A stretch of DNA of 64,000 nt from Roseibium sp. (GCA_017643215.1 JAEPNV010000001.1:310001-374000), one strand, 5' to 3'; counted from the stretch's first letter, positions 16,492 through 25,600 are shown. Notes: generated by a model not told the origin, from the sequence alone. Numbers and translations: made by a program.

Positions 16492-18267
16492 TCAAACCTC
16501 CTGTGTTTGGAGCCACAGTTCCAGCAGGGCCACCTGCCAAAGTTCCGATCCGCGCAGCTTGGTGATATACCGTGTCGGATCCGTGAAGAGCTTGTCCAGA
16601 TAGGACATGTTGAACAGCCCGCGGTCCCGCGCCGCCTCGCCTGTCAGCGTGTCCCGGACCATGTCCAGATAAGATCCCTGGATGTATTTGAGCGCCGGCA
16701 CCGGGAAGTAGCCTTTCGGCCGGTCGATGACGGCGGACGGCACAACGAGCCGCGCCGCTTCCTTAAGAACGCCCTTGCCCTCCTGGGCCAGCTTGTGTTC
16801 CGCCGGAATTCGGCCAGCCAGTTCGACCAGTTCATGATCAAGAAATGGCACCCGCGCTTCCAGCCCCCAGGCCATCGAATGGTTGTCGACCCGCTTGACC
16901 GGATCGTCAACCAGCATGACATTGGTGTCGAGCCGCAATGCTTTGTCGACCGGATCCGCGGCACCCGGCATGGCGAAATGGCTTTCGACGAAGGCCAAAC
17001 TCTCGTCGCGGCTGCAATGGAATTCCGGCGCAATTGCCTCGGTCATCTGGGTTTCGGTCCGGTCAAAAAAGGCGTTTGCGTAATCACTGACCGGTGCGTT
17101 GGAACCGGTCAACTTTGGGTACCAGTGATACCCGCCGAACACCTCATCAGCGCCCTGACCTGACTGGACCACCGTAATGTGTTTCGAGACCTCACGCGAC
17201 AGAAGGTAAAATCCGATATTGTCGTATGAGACCATCGGTTCGGACATGGCGGCGATGGCGCCGGGCAGGTTGTCCTGCAACTCCGATGACGGGATGAATA
17301 TCTTGTGGTGATTGGTGCCGTAGTGGTCGGCAATCAGATCGGAATACTGGAATTCGTCGCCCTTTTCGCCATGGGCTTCCTCGAAACCGATGGAAAAGGT
17401 CGCAAGATCCTTCTGGCCCTCTTCCGCAAGCAGCCCGACAATCAGACTGGAATCCACACCCCCGGACAAAAGCACGCCGACGGGAACATCTGCAACCATG
17501 CGCCGGCGCACGGCCGTGCGCAGCCCCTCCAGCACCATGTCGCGCCATTCCTCGGCTGTACGCGATACGTCTTCTGCGCCTCTTGTGAATGACGGCGACC
17601 AGTAGGCGACATCGTGCGTGGTGCCATCTGTTTCGTATGTCCGCACCGTTGCAGGCGGAAGTTTACGAACACCGTTCAAGACCGTGCGCGGCGCAGGCAC
17701 GACCGCATGCCAGCTCATGTAATGGTGTAGCGCCACCTTATCGATTGAGGTGTCAATGTCCCCGCCCTTGAGAAGCGCTGGCAGCGACGAGGCAAATGCC
17801 AGGCGGCCATTTGCCTCGCTCAGATAGAGCGGCTTGATGCCGAACCGATCCCGGGCCAGATGAATGCGGCCGCTGTCATGTTCGTGGATTGCCACGGCAA
17901 ACATGCCATGAAATTTTGAAAAGCACTCGCGGCCCCACTCCTTCCAGGCTTTCAGGATAACTTCCGTGTCGCTTGTCGAAAAGAACCGGTAGCCCTTTGC
18001 GCTCAGCTCGGAACGCAGATCCTGATAGTTATAAATGCAGCCGTTGAAAACCAGCGATAGACCAAGTTCCGGATCCTGCATCGGCTGGGAACCATGATCA
18101 CTGAGATCGATAATCTTGAGCCGCCGGTGACCAAAGGCGACCCGCCCGCGCATGGTGACGCCCATAGCGTCTGGTCCGCGCGCCGCCATGGCCTGCGCCA
18201 TCTGATCCACACGGGCGGTGTTCGCAGTGTCGGTCCCAAAAACAATTTCGCCGCATATACCGCACAT
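16492..18267 (-). CDS. asnO: N-acetylglutaminylglutamine amidotransferase (asparagine synthetase B family)
   Basis: A 591-residue class-II glutamine amidotransferase. The start is ATG 18267, so that Cys2 of MCGICGE becomes the N-terminal nucleophile; the three-codon-longer start at 18276 would bury it. The glutaminase domain fills residues 1-220 (RGPDAMGV, FNGCIYNYQDL). The synthetase domain has the PP-loop LLSGGVDSSLIVG and GQGADEVFGGYHWY. It amidates the carboxylate of N-acetylglutaminylglutamine in the last step of NAGGN osmolyte formation. It is the first gene of the operon, divergent from a MarR regulator. Confidence 0.94.
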   Translation of the reverse strand: MCGICGEIVFGTDTANTARVDQMAQAMAARGPDAMGVTMRGRVAFGHRRLKIIDLSDHGSQPMQDPELGLSLVFNGCIYNYQDLRSELSAKGYRFFSTSDTEVILKAWKEWGRECFSKFHGMFAVAIHEHDSGRIHLARDRFGIKPLYLSEANGRLAFASSLPALLKGGDIDTSIDKVALHHYMSWHAVVPAPRTVLNGVRKLPPATVRTYETDGTTHDVAYWSPSFTRGAEDVSRTAEEWRDMVLEGLRTAVRRRMVADVPVGVLLSGGVDSSLIVGLLAEEGQKDLATFSIGFEEAHGEKGDEFQYSDLIADHYGTNHHKIFIPSSELQDNLPGAIAAMSEPMVSYDNIGFYLLSREVSKHITVVQSGQGADEVFGGYHWYPKLTGSNAPVSDYANAFFDRTETQMTEAIAPEFHCSRDESLAFVESHFAMPGAADPVDKALRLDTNVMLVDDPVKRVDNHSMAWGLEARVPFLDHELVELAGRIPAEHKLAQEGKGVLKEAARLVVPSAVIDRPKGYFPVPALKYIQGSYLDMVRDTLTGEAARDRGLFNMSYLDKLFTDPTRYITKLRGSELWQVALLELWLQTQEV

Positions 18268-18328
18268 AGATCCCAAAATTCCTCTTTCCTATTCAAAGAT
18301 GCCCGGTATATAGAGCTATAATAATTAG

Positions 18329-18347
18329 AACTCAAATAATCAGAGTT
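18329..18347. promoter_or_regulatory. Inverted repeat in the asnO / marR divergent promoter
   Basis: AACTC, nine bases, GAGTT, ending seven bases before the marR start codon, in an AT-rich 86-bp gap. Spacing of the half-sites (14 bp centre to centre) is near one and a half helical turns. The placement would suit autorepression by the MarR protein and possibly control of the divergent NAGGN operon. Confidence 0.45.
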
Positions 18348-18353
18348 AAAATT

Positions 18354-18830
18354 ATGACACAAAGTGAAACAGCTCAGATCTTCAAGGCTCTCCGGCGCAT
18401 CGTCCGCGCAATTGATCTGCGATCGCGCGAGGTCTCACGTGTCTCGGGACTGACCATTCCTCAAATCGTGGTTCTGCAAGCTGTCCATGATCTTGGTGAA
18501 GTCACCACCAAGGCGATTTCGGAGCATGCCGATCTGAGTTCGGCGACCGTTGTCACCATTTTGGACAAGCTTGAGAACAAGGGGCTCATTACCCGCTACC
18601 GCTCGGCATCCGACCGCCGGATCGTCCACGCAAAGCTCACCAGCGAAGGAGAAGCGTCGATCGGGTCGCTGCCCGGTCTGCTGCACGAGGAATTCGAGGT
18701 CAATTTCTCAAAACTGTCGTCTCGCGAGCGCCAGCACTTGGTGCATGCCATCGGTGAAATCGCCGAAATGATGAACGCGCACAAGCTGGACGCCGCGCCG
18801 ATCCTGACGACGGACACGATCACCAGCTAG
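18354..18830 (+). CDS. MarR-family transcriptional regulator of the NAGGN locus
   Basis: A 158-residue winged-helix regulator. The recognition region ISEHADLSSATVVTILDKL is followed by the wing RYRSASDRRIVHAKLTSEG, with the D-x-R-x-x-x-x-x-L-T pattern of MarR. It is divergently transcribed from asnO, a common arrangement in NAGGN clusters, and so is inferred to control osmolyte synthesis. The ligand or signal is unknown. Confidence 0.9.
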   Translation: MTQSETAQIFKALRRIVRAIDLRSREVSRVSGLTIPQIVVLQAVHDLGEVTTKAISEHADLSSATVVTILDKLENKGLITRYRSASDRRIVHAKLTSEGEASIGSLPGLLHEEFEVNFSKLSSRERQHLVHAIGEIAEMMNAHKLDAAPILTTDTITS

Positions 18831-19365
18831 CGCAGCGCCAAAAAAGACGCCGATACATGCCGTTGAAACGCACTGCTTGGCCCATTTCGGATGACATTTC
18901 CTCAACATGGCAAAGCAGACCTTCGAGCGGGGCGCAGCAGTAGTCGAAAGCATTACAACCTGTTGCAACCATGTCCTTTGAGTACGACCCTAGGCTTCGC
19001 ACCGCGTCGCTCCATCGGTACAGTCTTTATGCCGCCGGTCCTTTGTTGGTCGGTTTGGAACGCTGCACCAGCGCGGCTGCCCCGATCACCTGACCAGAGA
19101 CACCGGCAAAGCCGACGACGATTGGGGTCGCCGGTTCCGTTTATAAGTGCACCTGAAGATGCTGCAGGCGTGGGCCTGTCCACTTAACATTCCTGTCTTG
19201 CGATGTGGAGCGTTCCAGGCTGCTTTCAGGGAGGACAGGCAAGCATAACCGCAACACGGCGTACTGGTCACACTATCGCCGCTTGCATGTCTCAACCATG
19301 AGAAGCAGGCCGGGTTTCCAACGGGAACCGGACTTCGGCGCCACGGTCTTGCGGATCAGCCGCTG
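18831..19365. other. Intergenic region, 535 bp, no supported gene
   Basis: Short frames exist on the minus strand. One reads TEPATPIVVGFAGVSGQV near 19150-19040 and looks like the tail of a membrane protein, but it begins right after a stop codon and has no start. No terminator, RNA gene or repeat was recognised. The region separates the NAGGN locus from the uronate locus and may hold decayed coding sequence. Confidence 0.35.
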
Positions 19366-20439
19366 TCAAGATATTTCGCCTTGCCGATCCGGTGTTGCAG
19401 GGGCGGAGGAGTCCCTCAGGATCAACTCCACATCGACCGGATTGTGGAGTGATACATCTTCTCCGTTCAATTTGCCCAGTATGAATTCCGCAGCGGCCCG
19501 TCCCATGTCTTCTGCCGGCACATCGATCGTTGTAAGCGGCGGATTGGAGTGCATCGACAGTTCCAGATTGTCGAAGCCGACAACGGAAATGTCATCGGGC
19601 ACCTTCAGCCCGCGTGCCTGGCACTCGACCAGAGCGCCAAGGGCCAGGACATCATTGCCGCAGACGATGGCCGTCGGCTTCGGGTCGGCGCGAGACAACA
19701 GCAGTGCGCAGGCCTTGCGACCGTCGGAAATGGAGTAGGGGCACTCGGTGATCATGGAGTCGGGCAGCTTTATCGCGTGCCGCATTAGTTCCGCCTTGAT
19801 CCCTTCCAGACGCTCGGTCGTGCGGTCGTTGTCTTTGGTGACACCACTTATCACGCAAATGCTCCGGTGACCCAAATGGACCAGGTGCTGCGCCAGTTTC
19901 GCGGCCGCGGCGGCGTTGTCGAAACCCACGGTCGGGTGCGCGCCCCCGGGATTGGCGACATAGGTGCACACCCAAGGTACGCCGAACTGGTCGAGCATTT
20001 CACGAAGGTGCGGCCGATGACGATTGCCGACAAGTACCAGCGCTTCCGCGCCGCGCTCCAAAAGCAGCCGCGCTTCCCTGACTTCGGCATCAAGGTCATA
20101 GTTGAAGGTCGCCATCAGGGTCGAAATACCGGCTTCTGAGAATTTGGAATTCGCTGCGCCGACCATCCGGGCATAGATCGCATAATCAAGCGTCGGGATC
20201 AGCACACCCACCATGTGGGAGCGCTGGGACCGCAAGGCCCGGGCCGCGGGATTGCGGACATAGCCCAAGTCCAGCATCGCCCGTTCGATGCGGGCACGTT
20301 TTTCCGGTGAAACCATGTCCGGATTGTTCAGGGCACGCGACACGGTCGCCGGCGCGCAGCCCGCGCGTTTTGCAACGTCGGTGACGCGGACGCGGGACGC
20401 CGGATCGTGCAATCGATTTCTTTTTTGTTCTGCTGTCAT
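19366..20439 (-). CDS. LacI-family repressor of the uronate operon
   Basis: A 357-residue regulator from ATG 20439 (MTAEQKRNRL), which has AGGGA six bases ahead; longer starts at 20466 or 20517 lack this. The LacI helix-turn-helix reads VTDVAKRAGCAPATVSRALN with hinge NPAARALRSQRSHMVGVLIP, followed by a periplasmic-binding-protein-like effector domain (VVGFDNLELSM, PPLTTIDVPAEDMG). It is the GntR/IdnR type of LacI repressor. Divergent from the TRAP-uronate operon, with a perfect palindrome between them, so it probably represses that operon and is relieved by a uronate or pathway intermediate. Confidence 0.92.
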   Translation of the reverse strand: MTAEQKRNRLHDPASRVRVTDVAKRAGCAPATVSRALNNPDMVSPEKRARIERAMLDLGYVRNPAARALRSQRSHMVGVLIPTLDYAIYARMVGAANSKFSEAGISTLMATFNYDLDAEVREARLLLERGAEALVLVGNRHRPHLREMLDQFGVPWVCTYVANPGGAHPTVGFDNAAAAAKLAQHLVHLGHRSICVISGVTKDNDRTTERLEGIKAELMRHAIKLPDSMITECPYSISDGRKACALLLSRADPKPTAIVCGNDVLALGALVECQARGLKVPDDISVVGFDNLELSMHSNPPLTTIDVPAEDMGRAAAEFILGKLNGEDVSLHNPVDVELILRDSSAPATPDRQGEIS

Positions 20440-20501
20440 TCCGGTCCCTGGTTTATTTAATGGCATAATATCAGACGGTTGAGAGATTGAACAGAATACT
20501 G

Positions 20502-20530
20502 TTGACTCGTGACGCATTTTGATTTGAAAT
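20502..20530 (+). promoter_or_regulatory. Predicted sigma-70 promoter of the uronate operon
   Basis: TTGACT at 20502-20507, a 17-bp spacer, and TGAAAT at 20525-20530 (four of six -10 matches). The -10 hexamer is the left arm of the LacI operator, a layout in which a bound repressor would block RNA polymerase. Confidence 0.55.
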
Positions 20531-20538
20531 CGATTTCA
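20525..20538. promoter_or_regulatory. LacI-family operator, perfect 14-bp palindrome
   Basis: TGAAATCGATTTCA is a perfect palindrome with a central CG, the classic LacI/GalR-type form. It lies between the repressor gene and the first TRAP gene. A weaker relative, TGCAATCGATTTCT (11 of 14 bases), occurs at 20410-20423 inside the start of the repressor gene and could serve as an auxiliary site. Confidence 0.75.
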
Positions 20539-20584
20539 TGCAGAGCAACGAGCCTCCAAAGAGAGGCAAACGGGAGGACCTGCA

Positions 20585-21079
20585 TTGGACACCCATAGGC
20601 ATTCGATCGTGCTCACGGCCTTGCTGGCCGCAGCAAAGGCCTCGGTCGTGGTGATCTCCGTCGTGATGATCATCGTCACCCTCGCGCAGGTCATCTTCCG
20701 GTACGTGATTGCCGCGCCGCTTCCCTGGTCCGAAGAGTTGGCGCGCTACTGTTTTGTCTGGATCGTTTTTCTGGGCGGTGCGATCGGGCTGTCCCGTGGC
20801 ATCCATCTGGGCGTCGATCTGTTCGTCAACATGCTGCCGGAACCGGCGCGCCGAGGCCTTGATGTGCTGACCAGCGTGCTCATCGCGGCCTTCGCCGCAA
20901 CCGTGATCTACGCGAGCTATCCGGTCCTCAACATGAACATGTGGCAGCGCTCGCCCGCGCTCGGAATTCAAATGTCCTGGATTTACGCCGCGATCCCGAT
21001 CTCCATGGCGCTGATCTTCCTGATCTGCTCGGAACGTGTCTTCGCCCATGTGTTCCCGCGGCGTGATCGGAAGGACTGA
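20585..21079 (+). CDS. TRAP transporter small membrane subunit (DctQ)
   Basis: A 164-residue protein with four hydrophobic segments. It starts at TTG 20585 behind a strong GGGAGGA site (MDTHRHSIVLTALLA). It carries the family blocks IAAPLPWSEELARYCFVW and GAIGLSRGIHLGVDLFV. It pairs with the DctM subunit encoded next. Given the enzymes in this operon, the imported substrate is probably a hexuronate (galacturonate or glucuronate) or an oligomer of it. Confidence 0.92.
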   Translation: MDTHRHSIVLTALLAAAKASVVVISVVMIIVTLAQVIFRYVIAAPLPWSEELARYCFVWIVFLGGAIGLSRGIHLGVDLFVNMLPEPARRGLDVLTSVLIAAFAATVIYASYPVLNMNMWQRSPALGIQMSWIYAAIPISMALIFLICSERVFAHVFPRRDRKD

Positions 21080-21085
21080 CCGCTC

Positions 21086-22363
21086 ATGTTGACCGTCCTG
21101 TTCCTCACCTTTTTCGTCCTGTTGCTGATCAACATGCCGATTGCCTTTGCGCTCGGAATCGCGACCCTGACCACGCTGCTGGTCGACGACACCCTGCCGA
21201 TCAACAGCATCGTCACGCGCGCCTTTGTCGGGGTGGATTCCTTTACGCTGCTCGCCATTCCGTTCTTCATCATCGCCGGCGAACTGATGAATGCCTGCGG
21301 GATCACCGAGCGCATCGTTGCATTCGCGCGATCCCTCGTCGGACATATTCGCGGCGGCCTTGCGCATGTGTCGATTGTCTCGAGCATGTTCTTTGCCGGT
21401 ATATCGGGATCGGCGACCGCCGACGCGTCCGCGCTCGGGTCGATGATCATCCCGGCGATGAAAAAGAACGGTTTCGATGCGGATTATGCCGTCGCGGTGA
21501 ATGCGTCTTCCAGCGCTATCGGCCCGATCATCCCGCCGAGCATCATGATGGTCATCTACGGCTCGATCGCGAATGTCTCGATCGCGCAGCTCTTTCTGGG
21601 CGGTTTTGTCCCGGGACTTGTAATGGGCCTGGGGCTGATGGGCGTGGCCTATTACATCGCCAAGAAACGCAATTACCCGGCGCCACCCCGTAGCGATCTG
21701 CCGCCGGTTCTGTCTTCGTTGAGAGACGCTGGCTGGGCGCTGGCGATGCCGGTGATCATTTTGGGCGGTATCTTTTCCGGGGTCTTCACGGCGACCGAAG
21801 CAGGCGTTGTCGCGGTCGCCTATGCCGGGCTCGTCGGCACCTTCGTCTACAAGACACTCAGCTTCAAACTGGTCGCCGAGCTTCTGGTCAATGCCGCGAT
21901 CACGACCGCAGCGGCGATGTTCCTGATTGCCATGGCCACGTCTTTTGCATGGCTGCTGGCCTGGGCCGGGTTTGGCGCGGCCGTACTTGACGTCCTGGGT
22001 GGCATATCAAGCAATCCGACAATCGCGCTTCTGCTGATCGTCGTGTTTATCCTCATCCTCGGTCTGTTCATCGAAGGCATTCCGATCCTGATCATTTTCA
22101 CGCCCGTTCTGCTGCCGGTCATTCTGGGTCTGGGTATAGATCCCGTGTTCTTCGGTGTGATCATGGTCATGTCCGTAGTCATCGGATCGGTTACGCCGCC
22201 GGTCGGCATCCTCACCTATATCTCCTGCTCCATTGGAGGCATCACGATATCGCAAGCGATCCGCGGGCTGCTGCCGTTTTGCGCGGTGCTGATCACAGTC
22301 CTTCTGATCTGCGCGATCTTCCCCGCAATCATCATGACAGTGCCGAGCCTTTTCGGAACCTGA
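21086..22363 (+). CDS. TRAP transporter large permease (DctM)
   Basis: A 425-residue, roughly twelve-segment Na+-coupled permease with the DctM landmarks ALGIATLTTLLV, FIIAGELMNACGI, FFAGISGSATADASALGS, INASSSAIGPIIPPSIMMV-type sequence and VTPPVGILTYISC. It starts six bases after dctQ. It forms the transport channel of the uronate-operon TRAP system. The operon order is dctQ, dctM, M24 gene, dctP, with an enzyme gene inserted between the permease and the binding protein. Confidence 0.94.
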   Translation: MLTVLFLTFFVLLLINMPIAFALGIATLTTLLVDDTLPINSIVTRAFVGVDSFTLLAIPFFIIAGELMNACGITERIVAFARSLVGHIRGGLAHVSIVSSMFFAGISGSATADASALGSMIIPAMKKNGFDADYAVAVNASSSAIGPIIPPSIMMVIYGSIANVSIAQLFLGGFVPGLVMGLGLMGVAYYIAKKRNYPAPPRSDLPPVLSSLRDAGWALAMPVIILGGIFSGVFTATEAGVVAVAYAGLVGTFVYKTLSFKLVAELLVNAAITTAAAMFLIAMATSFAWLLAWAGFGAAVLDVLGGISSNPTIALLLIVVFILILGLFIEGIPILIIFTPVLLPVILGLGIDPVFFGVIMVMSVVIGSVTPPVGILTYISCSIGGITISQAIRGLLPFCAVLITVLLICAIFPAIIMTVPSLFGT

Positions 22364-22388
22364 CGAAATCACAAGAAGGAAACCCGCC

Positions 22389-23546
22389 GTGACCATTTCC
22401 CGCGAAGAACTCGAGACGAGGGTCGAAAATCTCCGCCGCCGGATGAAGGAAGAGGGATACGACGCGCTCATCATCTATTCGGATGAGTACCGGTCTGGGC
22501 ATTCGACCTACATCACAGATTACAAGCCGATCAACGTGATTGAGGAATCCCCGCAGCTTGTCCTCCTTGTCGGCGACAACGCGCCTGTGGTCTTTCTCGG
22601 GCGGCTCAACGCCTACGCGGCCAAGGACATGTGCTGGATCGATGACGTTCGGGGCATTCATCGTCCGTATTCCGATTTTCCGCAGGTGTTTGAGCCGATC
22701 GTCGGGCGCGCCAGCAAGATCGGCTTGATCGGGAAAAACATTCTTCCGTTCGAGATTTACGAGCAACTCGTCGATGCGGTGCCCAAAGCGACCATCGAAA
22801 ATCGTGACGACATCATGCTTGATCTGCGCAAGATCAAATCCCGATCCGAAATCGCGCTGATGGAGCAGGCGGCGGAGATCAACGACACTGTGCTGAAGAA
22901 AGCCGCCAAGGCGGTGAAGGTCGGCATGACCGAAATCCAGGTCGCCGGCCTTGCGGAAACCATTGCCCGCGAGATGAATGCCGATATCGGCTCGGCCACG
23001 GTCGTCATGTCCGGGCCCAATACGAATTATCCGGCCTGGCGCGCAACCGACCGCCAGATCCAGCCGGGCGAATTCGTGATGCTCGATTTCAATCCCGCGA
23101 TCGGCCATTACTGTAATGACGGCGGCATCACGATCCTGATGCCCGGCGCGGACCCGGAGCAGGAGCGCGCGCTCGTTGTCGGCCACCGGGCTCTTAAGAA
23201 GGTGATCCCGACGATCCGGCCTGGCATCACCGCGCGCTCGATCTTCGACACGCTCCTGGAGGAACTCGAGCCGCACGGCTTCGCCGACAATTTCACCCCC
23301 TACGCCAAGGGATTGCGCGGGGTCGGTCACGCCGTCGGCATCGATGTGGTCGAGCCGCCCAACTTGAGCTCGGACAGCGACTTCGAACTCGAGCCGGGCA
23401 TGACGCTCGCCGTCAAGCTCGACCTGCACGATCTCATCGGTGGCGGTTACCGGATCGAGGTCGTGGTCGCTGTCACCGACAACGGCGTGCATCCGCTGAA
23501 CAAGCTGGTTCTTGCAGAACCCGACGACTTCGCCGTGCAGCGCTGA
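22389..23546 (+). CDS. M24 family (creatinase/aminopeptidase P fold) protein with an altered metal site
   Basis: A 385-residue two-domain protein: a creatinase-type N-domain to about residue 150 and a C-terminal pita-bread domain. Of the five metal ligands in this fold, Asp (VMLDFNPAIG), Asp (YCNDGG, 11 residues on), His (GVGHAVGID) and the last Glu (GGYRIEVV) are present. The first Glu (usually in a V-E-P-G segment) is replaced in GMTLAVKLDLHD by Lys. Creatinases work without the metal pair, so hydrolysis of a C-N bond without metal is possible. Its role in a uronate operon is unknown; hydrolysis of an amide or amino-sugar conjugate is only a guess. Confidence 0.8.
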   Translation: MTISREELETRVENLRRRMKEEGYDALIIYSDEYRSGHSTYITDYKPINVIEESPQLVLLVGDNAPVVFLGRLNAYAAKDMCWIDDVRGIHRPYSDFPQVFEPIVGRASKIGLIGKNILPFEIYEQLVDAVPKATIENRDDIMLDLRKIKSRSEIALMEQAAEINDTVLKKAAKAVKVGMTEIQVAGLAETIAREMNADIGSATVVMSGPNTNYPAWRATDRQIQPGEFVMLDFNPAIGHYCNDGGITILMPGADPEQERALVVGHRALKKVIPTIRPGITARSIFDTLLEELEPHGFADNFTPYAKGLRGVGHAVGIDVVEPPNLSSDSDFELEPGMTLAVKLDLHDLIGGGYRIEVVVAVTDNGVHPLNKLVLAEPDDFAVQR

Positions 23547-23643
23547 GATGCCCGGCAAATGCCGCGGGCATGCGGCGAGTAGGAAGGCCGGCGCGGCTGC
23601 CGGTCAATGGAAGACATCACTTGTCTCTAAAGGGAGGAAAACC

Positions 23644-24633
23644 ATGGTAACTCGGAGATCTCTGCTCAAAGGCGTTGGAGCCGCCGCCGTCCTTTCAATG
23701 AGCACGCTGTCATATCCCGCTTTTGCTGCCGACACGACAATTCGCGTGGCCTCGGTCACCGGTCCCTCGCACCACCACAATGTCTCGCTCCGGTGGTTTG
23801 CCGAGCAGGTGGCCACACGTGATGTTGGGCTGAATATCGAGGTCCTCGACGGCGCCCAGCTCGGCGGGGAAAGGGATTACATCGAGGGCATGATGCTTGG
23901 CAGCATTCAAATGGCCCAGGTCTCGACCGCGCCAGTGAGCGGGTTCGTGCCGCAATTCGACCTTTTCAGTCTGCCTTACCTGATCCGGGACACAGATCAC
24001 TTTAAAGCGGTCGTGTCGGGACCTGTCGGCGAGAAATTCAGCGGGTTCGCCGAACAACGCGGCCTGAAGATCCTTGCCTGGTTCGACAACGGATATCGAA
24101 ACGTCTTCAACAAGGTTCGCCCGATTGTGACACCAGAAGACATGGACGGCCTGAAAATCCGCGTCATGGAAAGCCCGCTCATGGTCAACACGGTGAACGC
24201 CATGGGCGGATCGGCGACGCCCATGTCCTACAGCGAACTTTACACCGCACTGGAGCAGGGCGTGCTCGACGGGGGCGAAAATGCATCCGGCAATGTTCTG
24301 AACGACCGCTTCTACGAGGTCAGCAACTATCTTTCGATGACCCAGCATTTCCGCCCGCCGGGGATCGTGGCCATCAGCATGACCACATGGAACGGCCTGA
24401 CGGCGGAGCAGCAGCAGGTTCTGGTCGAGGAAGGCGCACGGCTTCAGGACTACGAGGTCGCGTTGACGGCTGAGGTCGGCGCGGCCGCGCTGAAAGAGCT
24501 CCAGGCCAAAGGCATGCAAGTCAACGACGCGAATGTCGACGCCTTCCGTGCCCGCATGGATCCGGTCTACGAAGACTTCAAGGAAAAGCACGGCGCGGAG
24601 CTTCTGGAAGCGGTTCAAAACACCGCTTCGTGA
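23644..24633 (+). CDS. TRAP transporter substrate-binding protein (DctP)
   Basis: A 329-residue periplasmic protein starting at ATG 23644 after GGGAGG. The N-terminus MVTRRSLLKGVGAAAV is a twin-arginine-like export signal, cleaved near SYPAFAAD. DctP signatures include LGGERDYIEGMMLGSIQMA, LSLPYL-type FSLPYLIRD, MDGLKIRVMESPLM and TPMSYSELYTALEQGVLDG, with the conserved Arg that binds a ligand carboxylate in KIRVME. It captures the acid sugar for the DctQM permease. A GC-rich stem-loop follows its stop codon. Confidence 0.94.
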   Translation: MVTRRSLLKGVGAAAVLSMSTLSYPAFAADTTIRVASVTGPSHHHNVSLRWFAEQVATRDVGLNIEVLDGAQLGGERDYIEGMMLGSIQMAQVSTAPVSGFVPQFDLFSLPYLIRDTDHFKAVVSGPVGEKFSGFAEQRGLKILAWFDNGYRNVFNKVRPIVTPEDMDGLKIRVMESPLMVNTVNAMGGSATPMSYSELYTALEQGVLDGGENASGNVLNDRFYEVSNYLSMTQHFRPPGIVAISMTTWNGLTAEQQQVLVEEGARLQDYEVALTAEVGAAALKELQAKGMQVNDANVDAFRARMDPVYEDFKEKHGAELLEAVQNTAS

Positions 24634-24645
24634 CGGAAGGCTGAC

Positions 24646-24674
24646 GGCATGGGTGGTCAACGGCCGCCCATGCC
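24646..24674 (+). other. Stem-loop after a transporter binding-protein gene (1 of 5)
   Basis: GGCATGGGTGG pairs with CCGCCCATGCC (11 bp, one G-U), with a seven-base loop, starting 12 nt after the dctP stop. No run of T follows, so transcription probably continues into the uronate dehydrogenase gene. Confidence 0.65.
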
Positions 24675-24739
24675 ATTTGTAGAAGCTGGGCCGGGGCTGG
24701 CGCTCTCAATCTCAAAACTACGAACCAGGGAAACAGCCC

Positions 24740-25543
24740 ATGTTGCAGAAGCTGCTGATCACCGGCGCCAATGGGAACCTTGGCTCGATCTGCCGGCAGC
24801 GTCTCGGGCACATCGCAAAAATCCTTCGTCTGAACGCCAGACGCGGATTGGGAGAGGCGGGCCCGAACGAGGAAATCGTCTATTGCGATCTGAGCGACAA
24901 GGCCGCGGTCGAAGCGATGGTCGAAGGCTGTGACGGCATCGTTCATATGGGCGGGCAGGCTGTCGAGGGATCCTGGGAAACAGTCAAGGCCGCCAATATA
25001 GACGGCATGTTCAACCTTTATGAGGGGGCAAGGAAGTCGTCCGTGCAGCCACGCATTTTTTTCGCAAGTTCGCACCACACCACGGGTTTTCACGCTCAAA
25101 CAACCCGCCTGGATCCGAGCAAAAGCCCGACACGGCCGGACGGGCTCTATGGTGTGTCAAAGGTATTCGGTGAGGCCCTGGCCCAGATGTATTTCGACAA
25201 ATTCGGAATTGAGACGGCAAGTGTACGCATCGGCTCGTGTTTTCCCGAGCCGCCCAGCCACCGGATGTTGTCGTCGTGGCTGAGTGCGGACGATCTGATC
25301 TCATTGATTGAGCGGGTCTTCCGTGTGCCGCGGCTCGGGTGCCCTGTCCTTTATGGCGTGTCGGACAACCAGTCCACATGGTGGGACAACAGCAGCGTTG
25401 CCTATCTCGGCTGGCGGCCGAAACACAGCTCGGAGCGGTTCCGCGCCAAGCTCGATGCCGAGCAGACACCGCCGCACCGCGATGACCCGGACGCGATTTA
25501 CCAGGGCGGATTGTTTTGCACGGACACCATCCATGAAGACTGA
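24740..25543 (+). CDS. udh: Uronate dehydrogenase
   Basis: A 267-residue short-chain/epimerase-type NAD enzyme. NAD-binding LITGANGNLGS at the N-terminus, then YCDLSDKAAVEAMVEGCDG and GIVHMGGQAVE. The catalytic Tyr-x-x-x-Lys is in LYGVSKVFGE, and RIGSCFPEPPSHRMLSSW and WWDNSSVAYLGWRPK are specific to uronate dehydrogenases. Length and motifs fit the Agrobacterium tumefaciens Udh closely. It oxidises D-galacturonate or D-glucuronate to the aldaric acid lactone with NAD+, the first step of the oxidative uronate route completed by the genes downstream. Confidence 0.94.
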   Translation: MLQKLLITGANGNLGSICRQRLGHIAKILRLNARRGLGEAGPNEEIVYCDLSDKAAVEAMVEGCDGIVHMGGQAVEGSWETVKAANIDGMFNLYEGARKSSVQPRIFFASSHHTTGFHAQTTRLDPSKSPTRPDGLYGVSKVFGEALAQMYFDKFGIETASVRIGSCFPEPPSHRMLSSWLSADDLISLIERVFRVPRLGCPVLYGVSDNQSTWWDNSSVAYLGWRPKHSSERFRAKLDAEQTPPHRDDPDAIYQGGLFCTDTIHED

Positions 25544-25600
25544 CACGCAGCGCCACTACCGGACCTGCGCGGGGGTACATCAAATACGAAAGCCGAATGC

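Noticed and set aside
18953-19183. Short minus-strand frames in the marR-lacI gap, including TEPATPIVVGFAGVSGQV
   Set aside because: The protein-like piece begins directly after a stop codon and has no start or ribosome site; kept only as a possible remnant.
22332-23558. Long minus-strand frame opposite the M24 gene (about 408 codons)
   Set aside because: Composition is that of an antisense shadow (rich in Arg, His, Gly, Val); the plus-strand protein has clear pita-bread motifs.
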